Positions 52,003 through 60,410 of a stretch of DNA of 64,000 bases are shown here, one piece after another. Both the position numbers and the translations under genes were made by a program. A model generated the notes under the pieces. The model had not been told where the DNA came from. It was given only the letters and a program-made list of their open reading frames with translations, and made no database searches. The DNA lies in NCBI GenBank assembly GCA_039026235.1, contig JBCCMQ010000013.1, forward strand, positions 25,475-89,474, in the 5' to 3' direction. The DNA comes from JBCCMQ01 sp039026235 (GTDB lineage Bacteria > Pseudomonadota > Alphaproteobacteria > Rhodobacterales > Rhodobacteraceae). The number at the start of each line of letters is the position of its first letter. The stretch's first letter is position 1.

Positions 52003-53594
52003 CGAATGTAACGATCTCTGCTCCCATCCTCGCGGAGACTGAGGGGAAGCGGTTGGACGGTGTCATGGATGTCTCTGGCCACGCGTCGGGGCCTTGGGGT
52101 CGCGGTCTTTTCGAAGACCCGAAAGCCAGATCTCTTTCCCGTGTCGGTGTCGTGGATGTCGGATCCAACTCGGTTCGTCTTGTCGTCTTTGATGGCGCCG
52201 CCCGCAGCCCTGCATATTTCTACAATGAAAAGATTCTTTGCGGCCTGGGCGCCGATTTGCGCCAAACGGGAAAGTTAAGCAGCACCGGCCGCAAACGCGC
52301 CATGGCTGCGCTGAAGCGCTTTCAGCTTGTTGCCAAAAGCATGGAGATTGATCCGCTGATCACCATTGGTACCGCAGCATTGCGCGAGGCCGAGGACGGT
52401 GACGAATTCAGAAAAGAGATAGAGCAGGAAACGGGGATCCAACTCTGGGTAATAGACGGCGAAGAAGAGGCGCGGCTGAGCGCGCAGGGCGTTCTGCTCG
52501 GCTGGCCCGAAGCCGAAGGCGTCGTTTGCGACATCGGCGGATCCTCAATGGAATTGGCTATTTTGCAGGACGGCAGGGTGGGTCAAAGGGTAACGTCGCC
52601 CCTTGCGCCGCAGGTCTTGGCCACAGTCAAAGGCGGCCAAAAAGGACGCAGGGCTTTCATACGCGATCAGTTGCAAGTGCTGAAGAGCCGGCTGCCGGTG
52701 CGCGGAAGACGTGTTTATCTTGTCGGCGGGTCCTGGCGCGCGATTGCCAAGATCGACATGGCGCGATGCGACTATCCCCTTCGGGTCCAGCATGAGTACC
52801 GACTGAAGCCAAAGTCCATCATTGAAACCACAAAGTTCATTTCTTCCCACAGCCAGGCTGAGCTTTGCGCGATGACCGGTGTGTCAGCGGGCCGGATGGC
52901 TTTGGTGCCACTTGCCGCCGAAGTGATCCGCCCCTTGATCGCCATGTTGTCGCCGAAAGAGATCGCCATCTCGTCCTATGGCATTCGCGAAGGCATGCTG
53001 TACGAACAGATGCCCGATCAGCTTCGGGTTCGTGACCCGCTCATCGAAGCGTGTCGGTTTGCCGAGGCCAAGGATGCCCGGGTTCCCGGTTTTGGCCGCA
53101 CACTTCTGCAATTCGTACGCCCGCTCTTCAAGGCCAGCGGTCCGGCACGGCAGCGTCTAATCGAAGCCGCGTGTCTGCTGCACGACGTAAGCTGGCGGGC
53201 GCACCCCGATTACCGGGCAGAAGTCTGTTTTGACAATGTGACACGGGCCAATCTTGGCGGTCTAACCCACGAAGAGCGTGTTTTTCTGGGCCTTGCGCTT
53301 TTGCACAGGTACAAAAACAGTCGGGCGAATTCCCCTTACGCGCGACTTTTCGAGCTGCTTGACGAAAAGGACGTGCGCCAAGCTGAAGTTCTTGGCAAAG
53401 CGATGCGGCTCGGCGCGATGTTTTCGGTCGAAGCCAGCGAAATGGAAGAGGCCCTCAGGTGGCATCCAAAGAAAAAGAAGCTTGAAATCCGAGTGCTCAA
53501 GCCGACTGCGGCGCTTTTCGGCGAAGTGGCACGGTCCAGGTTCCAGTCGCTTTGCAACACGCTTGAAGCCGAAGGTACGGTTAGGTTCCGCTGA
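51999..53594 (+). CDS. ppx: Exopolyphosphatase (Ppx/GppA family)
   Basis: Up to 531 residues of the actin-fold phosphatase family. The phosphate-1 loop is VGVVDVGSNSVRLVVFDG, and VVCDIGGSSMELAIL forms the second. The C-terminal HD-like helical part has LIEAACLLHDVSWRAHPDYR. It removes terminal phosphates from polyphosphate. The start may be TTG 51999 coupled to hdaA, or ATG 52065, which would still leave the catalytic domain intact. A polyphosphate kinase gene, often found between hdaA and ppx in relatives, is absent here. Confidence 0.92.
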   Translation: MTNVTISAPILAETEGKRLDGVMDVSGHASGPWGRGLFEDPKARSLSRVGVVDVGSNSVRLVVFDGAARSPAYFYNEKILCGLGADLRQTGKLSSTGRKRAMAALKRFQLVAKSMEIDPLITIGTAALREAEDGDEFRKEIEQETGIQLWVIDGEEEARLSAQGVLLGWPEAEGVVCDIGGSSMELAILQDGRVGQRVTSPLAPQVLATVKGGQKGRRAFIRDQLQVLKSRLPVRGRRVYLVGGSWRAIAKIDMARCDYPLRVQHEYRLKPKSIIETTKFISSHSQAELCAMTGVSAGRMALVPLAAEVIRPLIAMLSPKEIAISSYGIREGMLYEQMPDQLRVRDPLIEACRFAEAKDARVPGFGRTLLQFVRPLFKASGPARQRLIEAACLLHDVSWRAHPDYRAEVCFDNVTRANLGGLTHEERVFLGLALLHRYKNSRANSPYARLFELLDEKDVRQAEVLGKAMRLGAMFSVEASEMEEALRWHPKKKKLEIRVLKPTAALFGEVARSRFQSLCNTLEAEGTVRFR

Positions 53595-53627
53595 TCGCGC
53601 TGTCAAAGCTCGGCGGGTCGCAAAGCA

Positions 53628-54260
53628 TTAGAGCCGCCTGAAAACAAACAGCCGGCAAAAGAGATCCCGTTCGCCGATGGTGTAGGGTCTGAAGGGTTTG
53701 CTTTCTTCCAACTGACGCCAAGTCCCCTTGACGTTGAGCTGTTCAAACTGTTCAGGAAACCCCTGATCCTTCCAGTATTGCTCGACCACGTTGAAGACAA
53801 TGGCGGCGCCAGGCCGCGCGATCCGGCAAAACTCATGCACGGTCTCGGGCGGAGCATGTCCCGGTCCGAAGGACCCGACACAAAGGACGCCCGAGAACGC
53901 GCCGTCCGGTAATTCCAGCCGGTCTCCAAGCCGCGCATGCATCAATTTGCCGTAGGCACCCGTGCGTCGCGCGCTTTCGAGCATTTTCGCGGACAGGTCT
54001 AGACCGGTGATATCGTCGTAGCCCAGCACCTGAAGGCATTCGCCAACCTGTCCGGTCCCGCAGCCTGCGTCGAGGATGGGGCCGCTTTCGGCCTTAAGAT
54101 GGTGCCGCGCCAGAAACGCGGCGGCGAGGGCGGGCAGCCGGCAACCGCGTTTTGCGTTATCCAAATCGTAGTCGGCAGCCCACTTGTCGTAAAGCTGTTC
54201 ACTGCCAGCCGAAGCCGCGGTCGCATAAACGTCTTCAACGATGTCTTTTTCGCCACCCAT
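53628..54260 (-). CDS. Class I SAM-dependent methyltransferase
   Basis: A 210-residue methyltransferase. Motif I is ILDAGCGTGQVGECLQVLG, followed by ITGLDLSAKMLESARR, and a hydrophobic GVLCVGSFGPGHAPPE strand. AGSEQLYDKWAADYDLDN at the start resembles the Williams-Beuren-like methyltransferase group. Substrate unknown. It is convergent with ppx and sits first after a chain of leftward genes with separate spacing. Confidence 0.88.
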   Translation of the reverse strand: MGGEKDIVEDVYATAASAGSEQLYDKWAADYDLDNAKRGCRLPALAAAFLARHHLKAESGPILDAGCGTGQVGECLQVLGYDDITGLDLSAKMLESARRTGAYGKLMHARLGDRLELPDGAFSGVLCVGSFGPGHAPPETVHEFCRIARPGAAIVFNVVEQYWKDQGFPEQFEQLNVKGTWRQLEESKPFRPYTIGERDLFCRLFVFRRL

Positions 54261-54356
54261 ACCGGCCCCTGTGCGAAGAGTATTGCGCCATTTCAGGGAA
54301 TAATGGGCCCAGAATGCCTCTGTCGCAAGGCAAGGTTCCCGCTGCCGGGTTGGTGG

Positions 54357-54653
54357 TCAGATCTCGACTTCGCCGTCGGGCCCGATTTCCAGCTCGTCTT
54401 CCAAAGGTTCCTTGCGCCGCAGGATAATGTCGCCGTTGGGTAAGATCTCAGGGGGGTGATAGGCATTGAGATCGCTCAGTGCGTCACCAAGACCATCAAG
54501 CGCTGGTTGCATTTCCTGTATCAGACCTTCGATCAAAAGCCGGGTGCCTTCCGACAGAAGCTCCATCCCGTCCTTTAGCGAGGAATCCTTGTCCTCGGCC
54601 GCCACGGGCGTACCGACTGCAAGCATGATTGAGAGAAGCGCGATGCGTGTCAT
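54357..54653 (-). CDS. Small periplasmic protein of unknown function
   Basis: A 98-residue protein with a cleavable signal peptide (ALLSIMLAVGTPVAAED). An amphipathic helix (LKDGMELLSEGTRLLIEGLIQEMQPAL) is followed by a short acidic tail with PPEILPNGDIILRRKEP. It has no cysteine, so it is not a lipoprotein. Similar short proteins occur in rhodobacterial genomes without known function. The neighbours give no clue. Confidence 0.7.
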   Translation of the reverse strand: MTRIALLSIMLAVGTPVAAEDKDSSLKDGMELLSEGTRLLIEGLIQEMQPALDGLGDALSDLNAYHPPEILPNGDIILRRKEPLEDELEIGPDGEVEI

Positions 54654-54741
54654 GGCGTCAATATAAGCGATTTATTCCTGAATCTGTAGCTTCTTCCCAA
54701 AAAAGGGTCACTGGGTTGGGTCCATTGGGCAATTCCGCAGG

Positions 54742-55422
54742 TCAGGCGCGGCCCTCACTGATCTCTTCCCAGGCGCGGTTTATGGCGATCATGCGCTTTT
54801 CGGCAAGTTTTACAGCTTCTTCCGGGACACCCCGTGCGACCATCCTGTCAGGATGCGTTTCGCGCACCAGATCGCGCCAAGCCGCCCGTATCTGGCCAAG
54901 CGTATCATCCGGCGTCACGCCCAGAACTGCATACGGATCGGGCGGCGCGTCGGGCACAAAGCGTGTCCGCAAGCTGCGGAATTCGCGTTCGCTCAGGCCG
55001 AAGATTTCCGACACGCGGTGAATGAAGTCGTCTTCGCTCGGGTGATATTCCCCATCCGCCAAAGCGATGTGAAATAGTCCCTCAAGCAAATCGAAAAGTG
55101 GCCCATCGTCTTCTCGGAACATGCCGGCCACGCGCCGGGCGTATTCTTCGAACCCTGCAACGTCCTGCCGCGCAAGGTTGAAAACCTTGGCGGCGTTGGA
55201 AGAATCCTCCGCCGGTATGTGAAAAATCTCTCGAAACGCAGTGACTTCATCCCGCGTTACATGACCATCCGCCTTGGCCATTTTTGCGCCAAGCGCAATG
55301 ACCGCGATTGTAAAGGCAACCGTGCGTTCCGGCGGCGTGCGTAGCCTTTCAAATACGACCGACAGGGCCTCTCCGGAAGCCAGAGAAGCAAGTGCCTCAG
55401 CAATGCGTGACCAAATCGACAT
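54742..55422 (-). CDS. DjlA-like protein with TerB and C-terminal J domain
   Basis: A 226-residue protein. Residues about 30-150 are a TerB-like helical domain (IAVIALGAKMAKADGHVTRDEV, HIALADGEYHPSEDDFI). Residues about 163-226 are a J domain (DPYAVLGVTPDDTLGQIRAAWRDL, with the essential HPD in ETHPDRMV). Unlike E. coli DjlA there is no clear N-terminal membrane helix. It should stimulate DnaK in a specialised, perhaps envelope-linked, role. Confidence 0.9.
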   Translation of the reverse strand: MSIWSRIAEALASLASGEALSVVFERLRTPPERTVAFTIAVIALGAKMAKADGHVTRDEVTAFREIFHIPAEDSSNAAKVFNLARQDVAGFEEYARRVAGMFREDDGPLFDLLEGLFHIALADGEYHPSEDDFIHRVSEIFGLSEREFRSLRTRFVPDAPPDPYAVLGVTPDDTLGQIRAAWRDLVRETHPDRMVARGVPEEAVKLAEKRMIAINRAWEEISEGRA

Positions 55423-55481
55423 CGGCTAAACCTAGTTTGCCCGGGGTAGATCGAAAACCAGCGGGCGTCGCTTTATGGTTT

Positions 55482-56120
55482 CTAACGCGTGAGCGTAACC
55501 GATCCGGCGGGCGTTTCGAAAACGGCGCTGATCGATGGCCGTGTCTCTTCCTCCGCGCTGCCGACGATGGTCAAGCGGTCATCTGCGATCACCCGGCCAA
55601 GCGCGCTTTTCACACGTGCCGACTGGGGATGGTGAATTGTCAGCGCCTGTAACCGGATCCCACGGTCCGGCAGGCGCGCGGCCGGGTGTTCGTCACCCCA
55701 CCACTGCAAAACGGCCGGTGCGAGATCGTCCAGGGGCAGCCGCCCATCTTCAGGTACGGCCATGCGCCACGCCAGATCCCCCCTTTGCAGTTCATTCGGA
55801 ACCCCCATTCCCGGCGGCATCAGATGTAGCGCTGTTTCAAGGCTATCGGCGCGGCAGGCCCAATGTGTAAATCGCGGCGGCCCGGAAAACTCGTCTAAAG
55901 CATACCATCTTGCATGGTCCGGGCTGGGGCCCCCGGGGTCAATCGCAATGAGTTCCAGATACTCGCCGTGACCCATGGACAAGAGCATATTGTGCGTGCC
56001 CATCACGTCATGTTTGCCGCCTTCTTCAAGGGGAACACCGAACATCTCCTCTAGGGCGCCCCGACCCGAGGCCAGATCTTCGCAGGCGATAACAAGATGG
56101 TCGATTGTAAGGACGCTCAT
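55482..56120 (-). CDS. VOC-superfamily (glyoxalase-like) protein
   Basis: A 212-residue protein starting SVLTIDHLVIACEDLASGRGALEEMFGVPLEEGGKHDVMGTHN, a glyoxalase-like domain with metal-ligand His and Glu candidates (HLVIA, GHGEYLELIAID). The second half is a related repeat that is less conserved. Position directly downstream of the mutase gene (30 bp) is suggestive of methylmalonyl-CoA epimerase, but the length and sequence differ from that enzyme, so the function is left open. Confidence 0.75.
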   Translation of the reverse strand: MSVLTIDHLVIACEDLASGRGALEEMFGVPLEEGGKHDVMGTHNMLLSMGHGEYLELIAIDPGGPSPDHARWYALDEFSGPPRFTHWACRADSLETALHLMPPGMGVPNELQRGDLAWRMAVPEDGRLPLDDLAPAVLQWWGDEHPAARLPDRGIRLQALTIHHPQSARVKSALGRVIADDRLTIVGSAEEETRPSISAVFETPAGSVTLTR

Positions 56121-56150
56121 GGCGATTCCTTTCAGTTCCTTGCAGACCGT

Positions 56151-58295
56151 CTAAAGCGCCGTGGCCTTGGCGCGAATGAGGCCCAGGATATGCTCAGCGG
56201 CTTCGGGGATATTTGTGCCGGGGCCAAAGATGGCTCTGACACCGGATTTGTACAGAAAATCATAGTCCTGTTGCGGAATAACGCCGCCACAGATGACCAC
56301 GATATCGCCTGCGCCCGCAGCCCGAAGCGCATCCACAAGCTTTGGCGCCAGCGTCTTGTGCCCGGCGGCCTGGCTGGAGATGCCCACGACATGTACGTCG
56401 TTGTCTATCGCGTCCTGCGCGGCCTCTTCCGGTGTCTGGAAAAGCGGTCCAACATCGACATCAAAACCGATGTCGGCAAATGCCGTTGCAATGACCTTGG
56501 CGCCGCGATCGTGTCCGTCCTGGCCCATCTTGACGACCAGCATGCGGGGCCTGCGCCCTTCTTCTGCGGCGAAACCTTCGACCGCCTTCTGGATACGCGC
56601 AAAGCCAGCATCGCCCTCATATGCGGCACCGTAGACGCCCGCCAAAGTCTTCACTTCGGCGCGGTGGCGGCCAAAGGCGCGCTCCATCGCGGCGCTGATC
56701 TCACCAACGGTGGCTCTTGCACGCGCCGCATCGACCGCCAGTGCCAGCAGGTTGCCAGCACCCGATTGCGCGCCGTGCTCAAGCGACCCCAGGGCCTTTT
56801 CGCAGCCGGCTTCGTCGCGGCTTTGGCGAATGCTTTCCAGCCGCGCGATTTGAGCGCTGCGCACGGACAAGTTGTCGACGTCCAGAATATCGACCGGATC
56901 ATTACTTTCCGGCCGGTATTTGTTAACGCCGACGATGACGTCCTCACCCCGGTCAATCGCCGCTTGACGTCTTGCTGCGGCCTCTTCGATCCGCAGTTTG
57001 GGCATTCCAGAGGCCACGGCTCGGGTCATACCGCCCAGTCCCTCGATTTCCTCAAGAAGCTTCCACGCCGCATCGGCCAGGTCTGCGGTGAGCTTTTCAA
57101 CATAGTAGGAACCCGCCAAGGGATCCACGACATTGGTCACGCCTGTTTCGTTTTGCAGGATCAGTTGGGTGTTGCGGGCAATCCGGCTAGAGAATTCGGT
57201 GGGAAGCGCAATAGCTTCGTCAAAGCTGTTCGTGTGCAGCGACTGGGTTCCGCCCAGAACCGCGCTCATCGCCTCGTAAGCAGTGCGAACGATGTTGTTA
57301 TAGGGGTCCTGTTCCTGCAGGCTGACGCCGCTGGTCTGGCAATGGGTCCGCAACATCGAGCTTTGCGGCTTTACCGGATTAAACTCCTGCATGATCCGGT
57401 GCCAGAGCAGGCGGGCAGCGCGCAGTTTTGCGGCTTCCATAAAGAAATTCATACCAATGGCGAAGAAGAAACTCAGACGGCCGGCGAATGTGTCCACATC
57501 CATGCCCCGGTTGACGGCCGATCGGACGTATTCGCGCCCATCTGCCAGAGTGAATGCCAGTTCCTGGACCAGCGTCGCCCCGGCCTCTTGCATGTGGTAG
57601 CCCGAAATCGAAATCGAATTGAAACGGGGCATGTGATCAGCGGTGTAAGAAATGATATCTGAGACGATCCGCATCGAAGGATCAGGCGGATAGATGTACG
57701 TATTGCGCACCATGAACTCTTTGAGAATGTCGTTCTGGATCGTGCCCGAAAGCTGGCCACGATCCACGCCCTGTTCCTCGCCCGCGACAATAAAGCAGGC
57801 AAGAACCGGTATCACGGCACCGTTCATCGTCATCGAGACGCTGACCCGATCAAGCGCAATGTCATTGAACAGGATCTTCATGTCTTCGACGGAATCGATT
57901 GCAACACCCGCCTTGCCGACATCGCCCACCACACGGGGGTGGTCGCTGTCATAGCCACGGTGAGTGGCCAGATCAAAGGCGACCGACACGCCCTGCTGAC
58001 CCGCCGCCAGCGCTTGGCGGTAAAAGGCGTTGGATTCTTCAGCGGTAGAGAAACCGGCATACTGCCGGATTGTCCAAGGCCTGCCCGCATACATCGTCGC
58101 TCGCGGACCGCGCGTAAACGGCGCAACGCCCGGGACACCGCCCAGATGGTCAAGACCTTCAAGATCGTCGGATGTGTAAAGGGCTTTGACGTCGATGCCC
58201 TCAAGCGTGCGCCACACCAAAGTTTCAGGGTCGCGCCCCTTTAGTTCTTTGGCTGCCAGCGCTTTCCAATCATCGTGGCTGTCGGTCATCCCCAT
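56151..58295 (-). CDS. mcm: Methylmalonyl-CoA mutase
   Basis: A 714-residue adenosylcobalamin-dependent mutase. The catalytic barrel (about 10-540) has [23 protein letters not shown] and the substrate loops [14 protein letters not shown] and [20 protein letters not shown]. The C-terminal cobalamin domain (about 580-710) has the base-off signature DGHDRG in [13 protein letters not shown]. It interconverts (R)-methylmalonyl-CoA and succinyl-CoA, the last step of propionate entry to the TCA cycle. pccA lies on the same strand about 2 kb upstream. It is a single-chain type. Confidence 0.97.
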   Translation of the reverse strand: MGMTDSHDDWKALAAKELKGRDPETLVWRTLEGIDVKALYTSDDLEGLDHLGGVPGVAPFTRGPRATMYAGRPWTIRQYAGFSTAEESNAFYRQALAAGQQGVSVAFDLATHRGYDSDHPRVVGDVGKAGVAIDSVEDMKILFNDIALDRVSVSMTMNGAVIPVLACFIVAGEEQGVDRGQLSGTIQNDILKEFMVRNTYIYPPDPSMRIVSDIISYTADHMPRFNSISISGYHMQEAGATLVQELAFTLADGREYVRSAVNRGMDVDTFAGRLSFFFAIGMNFFMEAAKLRAARLLWHRIMQEFNPVKPQSSMLRTHCQTSGVSLQEQDPYNNIVRTAYEAMSAVLGGTQSLHTNSFDEAIALPTEFSSRIARNTQLILQNETGVTNVVDPLAGSYYVEKLTADLADAAWKLLEEIEGLGGMTRAVASGMPKLRIEEAAARRQAAIDRGEDVIVGVNKYRPESNDPVDILDVDNLSVRSAQIARLESIRQSRDEAGCEKALGSLEHGAQSGAGNLLALAVDAARARATVGEISAAMERAFGRHRAEVKTLAGVYGAAYEGDAGFARIQKAVEGFAAEEGRRPRMLVVKMGQDGHDRGAKVIATAFADIGFDVDVGPLFQTPEEAAQDAIDNDVHVVGISSQAAGHKTLAPKLVDALRAAGAGDIVVICGGVIPQQDYDFLYKSGVRAIFGPGTNIPEAAEHILGLIRAKATAL

Positions 58296-58376
58296 GTCCT
58301 TTCATACGAAGTTGACGACAATGCGCCCTTCGCAATCCTTGATCCTCCGCCTATATCTGGGACGAAAGGAACGCTG

Positions 58377-58829
58377 ATGCTGCGCAAAACCCTTGTGATA
58401 ATGGCGGCGTGCATTGCGGCAATGCATAGCGCAGCCGCCCAGGACACGCAAAGTGATGATCCATTGATAGTTATCCCGGCCGAAGAGGCAAATCTGGACG
58501 AATACCTTTGGACGGCAAGGCCAGTTGTGGTTTTTGCCGATACTCCGGCCGACCCGCGCTTTCAGCAACAGCTCGACTTTCTAGGGGCAAGATCGCCCGC
58601 GCTGGTCGAGCGTGACGTGGTTGTGATCACAGATGCAGACCCGGGCGCGAACAGTGCGCTCCGTCAAAAACTGCGACCACGCGGGTTTATGATCGTGCTC
58701 ATTGGCAAGGATGGCGGCGTCAAATTCCGCAAACCAGCGCCCTATGACGTGCGCGAGATTTCACGAACGATCGATAAAATGCCGATGCGCCAAGATGAGA
58801 TCCGGCACCGACGTGCCGTGACGCAGTAG
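58377..58829 (+). CDS. Periplasmic DUF4174-like protein
   Basis: A 150-residue protein with a signal peptide (LVIMAACIAAMHSAAAQD). The domain LDEYLWTARPVVVFADTPADPRFQQQL continues to GFMIVLIGKDGGVKFRKPAPYDVREISRTID, matching the thioredoxin-like DUF4174 group but with no active-site cysteine pair. AAAGGA precedes the start. It is divergent from mcm by 81 bp and the only rightward gene in this stretch. Function unknown. Confidence 0.85.
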   Translation: MLRKTLVIMAACIAAMHSAAAQDTQSDDPLIVIPAEEANLDEYLWTARPVVVFADTPADPRFQQQLDFLGARSPALVERDVVVITDADPGANSALRQKLRPRGFMIVLIGKDGGVKFRKPAPYDVREISRTIDKMPMRQDEIRHRRAVTQ

Positions 58830-58841
58830 AAGGCAGCAGAT

Positions 58842-60398
58842 TTAGCGGAAGGCGGGTTCAAAGAAGAACCGGGTGTCTTCCGGCATCGTTGGCTGAAAGT
58901 CCCGCATCCTCTGCACAAGGTAGTCCGCGTCTTCGGCACGCGCGGCGTAAACAGCGACCTCCGCGCCGCCCAAAAACCCACGTGGCCATCGCATTTGAAA
59001 GACCCCGAGACGGATCCAGGACGGGTCTACAGCGCCGCCGAGCCACGCGTCAGTGTCATAGATCATGACGAGACGAACGTCGTTTTCCGTCACAAGCGGC
59101 CCCGCCCAACCAAGTTCCGGAGAGAAGATGCGGATGCGGCGCGCCCCATCGTTGGCAAGACCCCAAAGGTCCAGGACATAATTGGGGTTACCCCAGACCA
59201 CGCGCCCCAGATCGTTCACCGCAACATTCACATCGGCATAGCCCTGAGCATAGCGCGCCATCTGGCCCTGCTGGAAGTGGATGGCGCGAACGTTAAAGGG
59301 GTATTCCGTCGCGGTCATGTAAACGTACTTGGAGCCCGAGATTGCGAACGGGGTGCAGGCCACCGTCAGCGCGATCAAGCGTTCGCGCCCACCCGCGGCT
59401 TGTCCGGCGAGAACAATGAGAGCCGCACCTAAAGCGAAAAGCGCATAGTGCTCATAGCGCTCCATCCAGCCGATCTGGCCCAGAAACAGATGACCAAGCC
59501 CCGCGCCGACGGCAACAAGCACCAGCATTCCGGCAGGTGATGACCGAAGTGACGGCACCAGCGAACGCATTAGAACGGCGCCAAGCACCATGCAAAGAAG
59601 CGCCAGACCGCCGGGTTTGCCGATATTGATCCAGAAGGATCCAAGCATCCGTTGCATCCGGTTAAACTCAAGATCGGCATTCGAGGTCAGTTTTGCCTGA
59701 ACAGAATTTGGCAACGGATCCAGGCCCAGGCTGACCAGCCATGCGCAGAAGGCCGCTATTGGCAAAACGACTGCTAATCCAAGAGACAGGCCAACCACGC
59801 GCCGCCCAGATATGAACAGCACCCCGACCGCAAGAAGCGCAAGCGCAAGGCCCTCGAACCTAAGAACAGGCGAAAAAATCGCCCCAAGAAGTAGAAAGGG
59901 CGTGATGCGCTTTTCAAGCAGAAACACAGCCAGACCATAGATGATGGCTAGGCTGGCGGCAGCATGCAGCGCGTGCTCCATACCAGTGTAGGCGGTCGAA
60001 TGCGCCCCCACGAGAAGCGGCCCGATAAACGCCAGTGCGGCCCCGACGAAGCCATCAATGCCTGCCAGCACCAGAATGCGTCCCCAGATCCAGCAGGACA
60101 GGACTAGACCGGCAAGGTTCCAGAAAAGTGGCAGAAACCTTTGGAATTCCGTGTCCGGAAAGGGTGTCAACAGTAACGGGTAAAGGGCCGAAGATGCGGC
60201 ACTGGCGTATTCGCCAGAATTGACACCGTAGCCTCCGCGCGCAAGTTCAGATGCCATGGCAAGGTGAATGTAGACGTCGTCCAGCGGATACTCGAAGACA
60301 CCACCTGCCAGAAAGATCGCTGTAATCTGGAGGCCCGCGAAACTTAGCAGACCGCCCAGCAGTGCGAGTGTAACTAGGTTTGGCTTACTTTCGATCAC
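58842..60398 (-). CDS. Multi-pass membrane protein, GT-C glycosyltransferase-like
   Basis: A 518-residue integral membrane protein with about eleven hydrophobic helices. The first extracytoplasmic loop carries FEYPLDDVYIHLAMASELARGG, an acidic DD pair like the catalytic loop of GT-C (ArnT/mannosyltransferase-type) enzymes. A soluble C-terminal periplasmic domain (about 370-518) follows. The start is GTG at 60398, only 12 bp after the pccA stop, so it is probably translated with pccA. A lipid-linked sugar or other polyprenyl donor is likely but not shown. Confidence 0.7.
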   Translation of the reverse strand: MIESKPNLVTLALLGGLLSFAGLQITAIFLAGGVFEYPLDDVYIHLAMASELARGGYGVNSGEYASAASSALYPLLLTPFPDTEFQRFLPLFWNLAGLVLSCWIWGRILVLAGIDGFVGAALAFIGPLLVGAHSTAYTGMEHALHAAASLAIIYGLAVFLLEKRITPFLLLGAIFSPVLRFEGLALALLAVGVLFISGRRVVGLSLGLAVVLPIAAFCAWLVSLGLDPLPNSVQAKLTSNADLEFNRMQRMLGSFWINIGKPGGLALLCMVLGAVLMRSLVPSLRSSPAGMLVLVAVGAGLGHLFLGQIGWMERYEHYALFALGAALIVLAGQAAGGRERLIALTVACTPFAISGSKYVYMTATEYPFNVRAIHFQQGQMARYAQGYADVNVAVNDLGRVVWGNPNYVLDLWGLANDGARRIRIFSPELGWAGPLVTENDVRLVMIYDTDAWLGGAVDPSWIRLGVFQMRWPRGFLGGAEVAVYAARAEDADYLVQRMRDFQPTMPEDTRFFFEPAFR

Positions 60399-60410
60399 GC
60401 CCGCAGCCGA

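Noticed and set aside
56097..57662. A 521-codon open frame on the plus strand
   Set aside because: It lies wholly opposite the methylmalonyl-CoA mutase and VOC genes, has no recognisable domain, and is a consequence of high GC content.
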